Positions 58,719-64,000 of a stretch of 64,000 bases of DNA are shown here, one piece after another. A program made the position numbers and the translations under genes. Each line of letters starts with the position of its first letter. Position 1 is the first letter of the stretch. Source of the stretch: Cryptomeria japonica (lineage: Eukaryota > Streptophyta > Pinopsida > Cupressales > Cupressaceae); assembly GCF_030272615.1 (NCBI RefSeq), contig NC_081413.1, forward strand, positions 185,080,115-185,144,114, written 5' to 3'. A model generated the notes under the pieces. That model saw only the letters and a list, made by a program, of their open reading frames with translations. It did no database searches and had not been told where the DNA came from.

Positions 58719-61700
58719 ATGGCATCTGGATCTTCAGTTCCTACTTTTATTTAAAATCCCACCATTGTCGAAGTCAAGGATAGGTTAAGGCTAGTATTTA
58801 AGGAGGTCCCAAAATTGCTAAAAAGGAAGACTCTACGGGAGCATTTTCTAGGGTTCCTGATAGCATGATGTATGTTGAAGATGTGAGGGCATACATTCAC
58901 TGCACCCTTGAGGATTTGAGCACAGAGGACATCAAAAGCATGTATCAATTTGTGATACTGGGAGACTTCAGAATCATCAAACTGGAATACAAATCAATTG
59001 AGGATCTAGGGTTAATTAGTATTATGTACATATGGGAATTCAAAGATGAGGTTATCAGATACATTCTGAGCAGGGTTCACAATGAATTTATTTTACTAGA
59101 TAGGCCTTACATGATCATGAAGGAGGATATTCAAGTTGTCACCAGCTTACCTAGGGTTGGAAAAGAACCTGGAAAGAAAATTTCCAACACATAGGTCGAG
59201 AAACTCACTGGTGCTACACCTAATAACAGATCAATGAGGATAAGCACAATCGCCAACATGGATATAAAGTTTGCAAGCATGATCATAGGTTACAAGGTAA
59301 CTCAATCCAACTGATTGAATTCTGTTGCTAGTTCATGTATTCATGTTGCATATCAGATGCTGAGGAATAATGTGAAGTATGATTTATGTGAATAGATGAG
59401 GAGTGAAGTGATGTTAAACCTTGGTAAGATTAAAGGAATCAATAAAGACACTTTTAGATATGGAAACTTGATTGTTTGTTTAATGCTTTACTTCCTAAAT
59501 GAGATACCTGGTCTAGGGAAGAAGCAGTGGGCTCATGACATACTGGTAGGTATACAGATCAAGGAAGCAATCACCCGTCTTGGTACTAGCAAAGATGAGA
59601 AAATTTGGGGGTATTTTAAGACATTTAAAGAAAACATGAGGCAAAGGGAGAGAATTTCAAAGAACATTGTGGAGAAGTATTCCACTGATATTTGTTTCAT
59701 GGTAAAAATTGATGAAACTCTTATGGAAGCAGCTAAACCTAGGCAAATCTGGATTACTGAGCTTGGATATGAGGTGGATGATAGCATTTTTGAAATCTAT
59801 GAAAAGATGTTGTTAGATGCCCCATTAGATGATAAAACATAGCATTTTGGTATAGAAAGAGAGAAGGCTCTTGAAGTGAAAACTAGTTTTAACAGGAAGA
59901 GAAGAGAGACGAAAAATAGATAATATGTTTGCATATGTACAAGATGTGATGTATAAGATAGACACTCAATCGGGTTCTAAATCCAAACAGGTAGCTAAAC
60001 TGGCTGAGGTTGGTACTACAGAAGTGAAGAAGCCACAAGTTCACATTTCCCCTATCACTTTTGATTCTGATTCTAAGGATAATGAACCTCTGGCTTTCAG
60101 AAGGGTACAAAGGAAGAATGTGGTAAAACTACTGGTAGAGAAGAAGAAGACAGAGCCTAGGAGGAGACTTGTTAGAAAGGCAACTAAGCCTACTGTACCT
60201 CCACCACTAGCAAGGAAGCCTATGCAAAAGAGGAAACCAGTCACACCGATAACCACAAGCAAAAAGAAGAAGGTCGATGATACTAGAACCGGTAAGACCA
60301 TAATGACCTGTGCTGAGCTTATTGATGAAATTACAAAAGATGGAATATTGAAAAATGTATCAAAGTATTATGAATATTTAGAAGTAAATAAGAAAAAGGA
60401 ATTAAAAGAGGCCATTTTGTTGTATATAGACATTTATAAGAAATCCTTAGTTGAAATCTTGAAGGAGATACCTTTATCCTTGTATAATAAGCTTGAGGCT
60501 AGGAGACTTGATGCTATCAAGAGAGCTAGGGAGATCAAAGAAGTTGCACTTTTGGAACTGTGTGGTGCTATAAATAATGAAGAAATGAAAAGATGTATAG
60601 ACACTACAAATAGGATAGTTTTCAGTAGCAAATCCTAGTAGATAAGCCTTATGATGGGGAGAGTAAATGAGGTGATAAATGAGATAAGTAAGGGATGGAC
60701 CAAATTCTCTTAGAAAAACCTAGACTTTCTCACATCTCAAGAAGAATTTGAAAGGGAAACAACTTCCACCATTCCTGACAAATCAAAAGGGAAGGGTATT
60801 TTGGGCAGTTCAACTCCAATTTTGACACAACCGATAGTAACTATAGATATTCAGACACAACTGATAGCTAAGGAGAGTGTACAGTCTATACCAACACAGA
60901 CCATTTTTTAGCAAGGCAATGTACAAGACATTGAAAATATTGTGGATAATACTCCACCGACAGTAACTGACATTGTACCAAGTGGCGAAGCCATTGGTGC
61001 AAAAGAGATTGAGATTGACAAGGTAAAAGCAACTGAGTCCATACTAGTAGGTAAAACTGATTCCCCAACAAAGGTTTTGGCAATTGACACTTCTTAGGTT
61101 GAGAAGAAATCAGTCTCTGAGTTGAGCCCAACTGAATTAATGATGATGGCTACTCAGAAATTACTGAAGGAAGGTACTACAGATAAAGGATTAATAGATA
61201 AATTGGTCTCAAGTATTGCATAGAATAATACCTAATTGTTAGATTGAAGATGGGGAAAGCCCTTCCGATAAGCTCAAGACTCTAACAGAACATATCTCTA
61301 ACAATTTTCAATCTCTGAGGTAGATTGCAGAATGACAGGCTTTGGATAATTTCACAACAGCAAAAAGAACAACTTTTGATAAGATTATAGAAACAAAAAA
61401 GAAGAAAATAGAGGAAAAACTTATTCCTATTGAGGTTTGTTTAAAACAATGTACAAATATCTACAAAGTGTGTTGTAACATTGAAAGTCTTATGACTAAT
61501 GTAGATAGAAGGTTGAAGGAGTTATATGATAAGATGGCTAAAATTGCTAATTCTTTTGATGGATTGACTGAATTGACCACATTTGTTGATGGAAAAAAAA
61601 TTTCCTTAGAGAACCAATTTTTTTCTTTTGAGAAGGAGAGAGATAAAATCATGTGAAGAGCAAGAAATCTAAGAGGATTGGTAAGTCCTAGACTAGATTC

Positions 61701-61899
61701 ATTGGGTTTTCATAAGAAAGAGTGCATGGACATGATAGCTAAACCCACACCAATAGATATCCAAGAGAAGGAAACACTTGCCCACTTACTAAGTGGACTT
61801 GCATCTATTTCTGATACTTTCAAATCCGGTTGGGATACATATCTTTAGTTATTACAAAAGGCCTACCCAAAAATCTTGAAGATGACTAAGCTCCAGTGA
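58719..61899 (+). pseudogene. Element C ORF2: conserved large protein of unknown function
   Basis: ATG 58719 opens MASGSSVPTF, like MASTSALEYI in element A. After a frameshift near 58800 the N-terminal domain reads AYIHCTLEDLSTED, VHNEFILLDRPYMIMKEDIQ, KLTGATPNNRSMRIS and TFRYGNLIVCLMLYFLNEIPG. A frameshift near 59920 leads to a Lys/Arg/Pro-rich linker (60090-60280) and the MTCAELIDEITKDGILKNV helical domain. A further shift near 61250 precedes a coiled coil (61342-61656) and LVSPRLDSLG. Length and domain order match ORF2 of elements A and B. Function unknown; no pol motif. Confidence 0.75.
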
Positions 61900-61954
61900 A
61901 ACTAACAGTATTTCTTTTATTCTTTCAATTCTTTTACCGGTCTTTGGCATTAAT

Positions 61955-61966
61955 GTCAAAGGGGGA
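61955..61966 (+). other. Second purine tract upstream of element C 3' LTR
   Basis: 'gtcaaagggggag', 123 bases before the polypurine tract at 62089-62100 ('aaagggggagat'). Confidence 0.6.
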
Positions 61967-62100
61967 GTATGCACATATGTGAAAAATATCAAAGAAACAC
62001 ACGGGAAGGATATCAAATGGAGTGTATTTCTCAGGGGGAGCATACTGACAAGGAATCCATTTTTCACATGAGTGTTGCCATCAATGCCAAAGGGGGAGAT

Positions 62101-62334
62101 TGTTGGAAATTGACACTAATTGGATTCTTTTTTTGTCATTGATGGCAACAAGATCTGATGGAAGTCATAAACTGGCACTAGGAAGCATATACCGATAGAT
62201 AGCAGCTTTGGAGCATTTAGGGCTACACCGACACCAGCACCGACACCAACACCGACATTAATACTTCATTGGAGGCTGACATAAAGGAGGATTTACTTTA
62301 TAAATCATTTTGTAATTGATGAATAATGATGAAC
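62101..62334 (+). repeat. Element C 3' LTR, truncated by element D
   Basis: Starts TGTTGGAAATTG directly after the polypurine tract, collinear with the 5' LTR to about 62316. The last bases before 62335 differ from the 5' LTR and may be diverged LTR or filler sequence. Confidence 0.85.
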
Positions 62335-63716
62335 TATTAAGGTCCTAACTCCTACTGAGAGGGGGGGGTGAATCAGTACACACAAAAACTTGCTCAGATA
62401 ATTTGACAGATCAAAGCACATATAACTGGTTGACATATACGACTGGACTTAACCATAGAAATACTAGTTAAACAAAAATGCTTCAGGCAACATTCAACAG
62501 ATCTCAAATCTTGATGACTACTTCACTGATATAATCATGCATGAGTTGTATCAATAATATCACAACCATTTAACACTGCATGCATATCTAACTTAATCCT
62601 AATCACACAATCATCACATGAAAAACTCACAACCCATAACACACAAATTTTTCATCTGGAAACCCAAATGGGAAAAACTACGGTGGGGATGAATACCCAC
62701 AAGCTTTTTTGTGAACTCTTTTCAAGTCCGCTCTATTAGGAGCCTAGTCTGGTTAAAGACTTTACAATAAAGGTTATGTTAGGAACCGATCCTGTTAGAG
62801 ATCACCTAGTTAAGGGATGGCTATATACCCTGTTAAAGGTTGAAACCTTGTTAGAGGTTACCTTGCTAGAGGATTTAAATAAATCAATGAACTTCAGCCA
62901 CTTGGTTAGAGGATTTACAACAAAGCTTGTTAAAGCTACCTAGTCAAGGTATTTACCTTCTATTGAAATGGTTAGAAGACAATAGGTAAAACACTCTGAT
63001 TTGATAAAAACACTTCTTGCTAAAGCAGATCCTTTTTAGTTCCTCTCTTCTGCAATCACACTCTACAGATTCCTCACTGTGGTTTGGCAAGTATCAAAAC
63101 ATGCGGACACACACACAACTTTTGACAACAACTCCAATAACAAAACTTAGCGACCTTATAGACAACAATTAGGTTGGTAGCATATACCCTAAACCCTAAA
63201 CATTTTAGGTTTACAATTACAAGTGGTCCAATCCTAACTGTCAAATATAATACATATAATGAAACGATCTAAAATAGATCTCAAGTCATTCTGCATTGCC
63301 CAATCTTCATCGCATCTGGAAAATAGTAACCCATCACGTGCTTTTTGCATACCTCAAAGAAAAATGCACATTCCCAAGGTAGACATTCAATACATTTGAT
63401 CATCACATGCAAGATCCTCGAAGAAATCCTTCACATGCACATAGCTGACATGGCATCTTGATCCTTATCCTTTTTCTTAACTAACTCATCACAAAACATC
63501 ATTAGTTGCACCGCACAAGCCAAACCAGAAACCCTAGAGCTGAACTGAGACTACCAACCGGTAGTCACACTTAGTGAACCCCGACACCAGTCCACTCCAT
63601 CCCAGTTGACCATAACCACTTCCAATCTTCATACCGGTGCATACTAGTTCACTTGCATGAGCACTTATTGACATCAATGACAACATACATTGTCACTGCT
63701 TCATCATATGCCAACA
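62335..63716 (-). repeat. Element D 3' LTR
   Basis: About 1,380 bp, from 'tattaagg' to 'tatgccaaca', with the family block 'gagaggggggggtgaatcag' near its outer end. 62740-62990 holds imperfect short repeats of 'gttagaggattt', 'gttaaaggtt' and similar words. Confidence 0.82.
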
Positions 63717-64000
63717 ATCTCCCCCTTTGGCACTGATGGAAATACTCAGTGTATCAGTGCTTAGTATCTGCACCATTTTGAATAGCATATACCGGTTGAC
63801 ATATACTGGTTCAACTTGTACAATCACCACCATCACCTGGACTAGTAAGTGTGCACTTTTCTCAATCACTTCACACACTTATATCTTCTCCCCCATATAT
63901 CTTCATCATTATATATCTTCTCCCCCTTTGACAACAATGCCAAAGTGGAGGCACAAGCTTCCAAGCTCCACTATGTTGCTCCCCCTATGGAGTAGCATCC
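62335..64000 (-). mobile_element. Element D: LTR retrotransposon on the minus strand, continuing past the window
   Basis: An LTR at 62335-63716, then on the minus strand a polypurine tract (63717-63728, plus strand 'atctccccctttg') and a second tract at 63920-63932. This is the 3' end of an element of the same superfamily. The rest lies outside the window, so whether it carries ORF2 or pol is unknown. Confidence 0.85.

Larger units (their letters stand above)
56246..62334 (+). mobile_element. Element C: non-autonomous LTR retrotransposon
   Basis: A 5' LTR (56246-57151), tRNA-Met primer site, gag, ORF2, polypurine tract and truncated 3' LTR (62101-62334). The 3' LTR is interrupted by element D, so the right target duplication is not visible. 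Internal DNA is 4.9 kb without pol, as in elements A and B. Confidence 0.9.

Overview
The window is nuclear plant DNA made almost entirely of transposable elements. It is AT-rich and I found no convincing host gene, tRNA, rRNA or CRISPR array. The nested full-length LTR retrotransposons, decayed Ty3/gypsy and LINE remnants and heavy nonsense decay fit a very large, TE-bloated genome. I infer a gymnosperm, with moderate confidence and no marker gene to prove it.

Layout. 1-4977 is intergenic DNA with a dead Ty3/gypsy integrase; the same sequence recurs at 47906-52883. 4749-29901 is an LTR retrotransposon (element A) with target-site duplication GAAAC. Its gag gene is split by a Ty3/gypsy element of the Tat lineage (element T, 5911-24381, target-site duplication ATATG). 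T encodes gag, protease, a G-patch domain, RT, RNase H, a second RNase H and integrase. Between pol and its 3' LTR it carries a decayed gene on the opposite strand with a plant mobile domain (PMD). After a 500-N gap (32384-32883) come a LINE remnant, old non-coding repeats, a tandem duplication with microsatellites, and element B (38759-46165, minus strand). After the second 500-N gap (52884-53383) come a minus-strand gypsy pol remnant, a 68-bp minisatellite, element C (56246-62334), and the start of a minus-strand element D (62335 to the window end) inserted in C's 3' LTR.

Elements A, B and C are one superfamily. Each has LTRs of about 0.8-1.1 kb, a tRNA-Met-type primer site, about 5 kb of internal DNA, a coiled-coil gag with four zinc knuckles, and then a second reading frame of about 1,050-1,120 codons (ORF2) that I do not recognise. 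None has a reverse transcriptase, protease or integrase, so they look non-autonomous. Conservation of ORF2 across three diverged elements is the best candidate here for an undescribed system. The antisense PMD gene of T, with its own TATA-like box and AGCGCT-motif arrays at both ends of the element, is the second.

Assembly caution: the piece between the two 500-N gaps is exactly 20,000 bases, and its right end duplicates the left end of the window at roughly 99.6% identity (about 20 differences by eye). The order of pieces here should not be trusted as chromosomal order.
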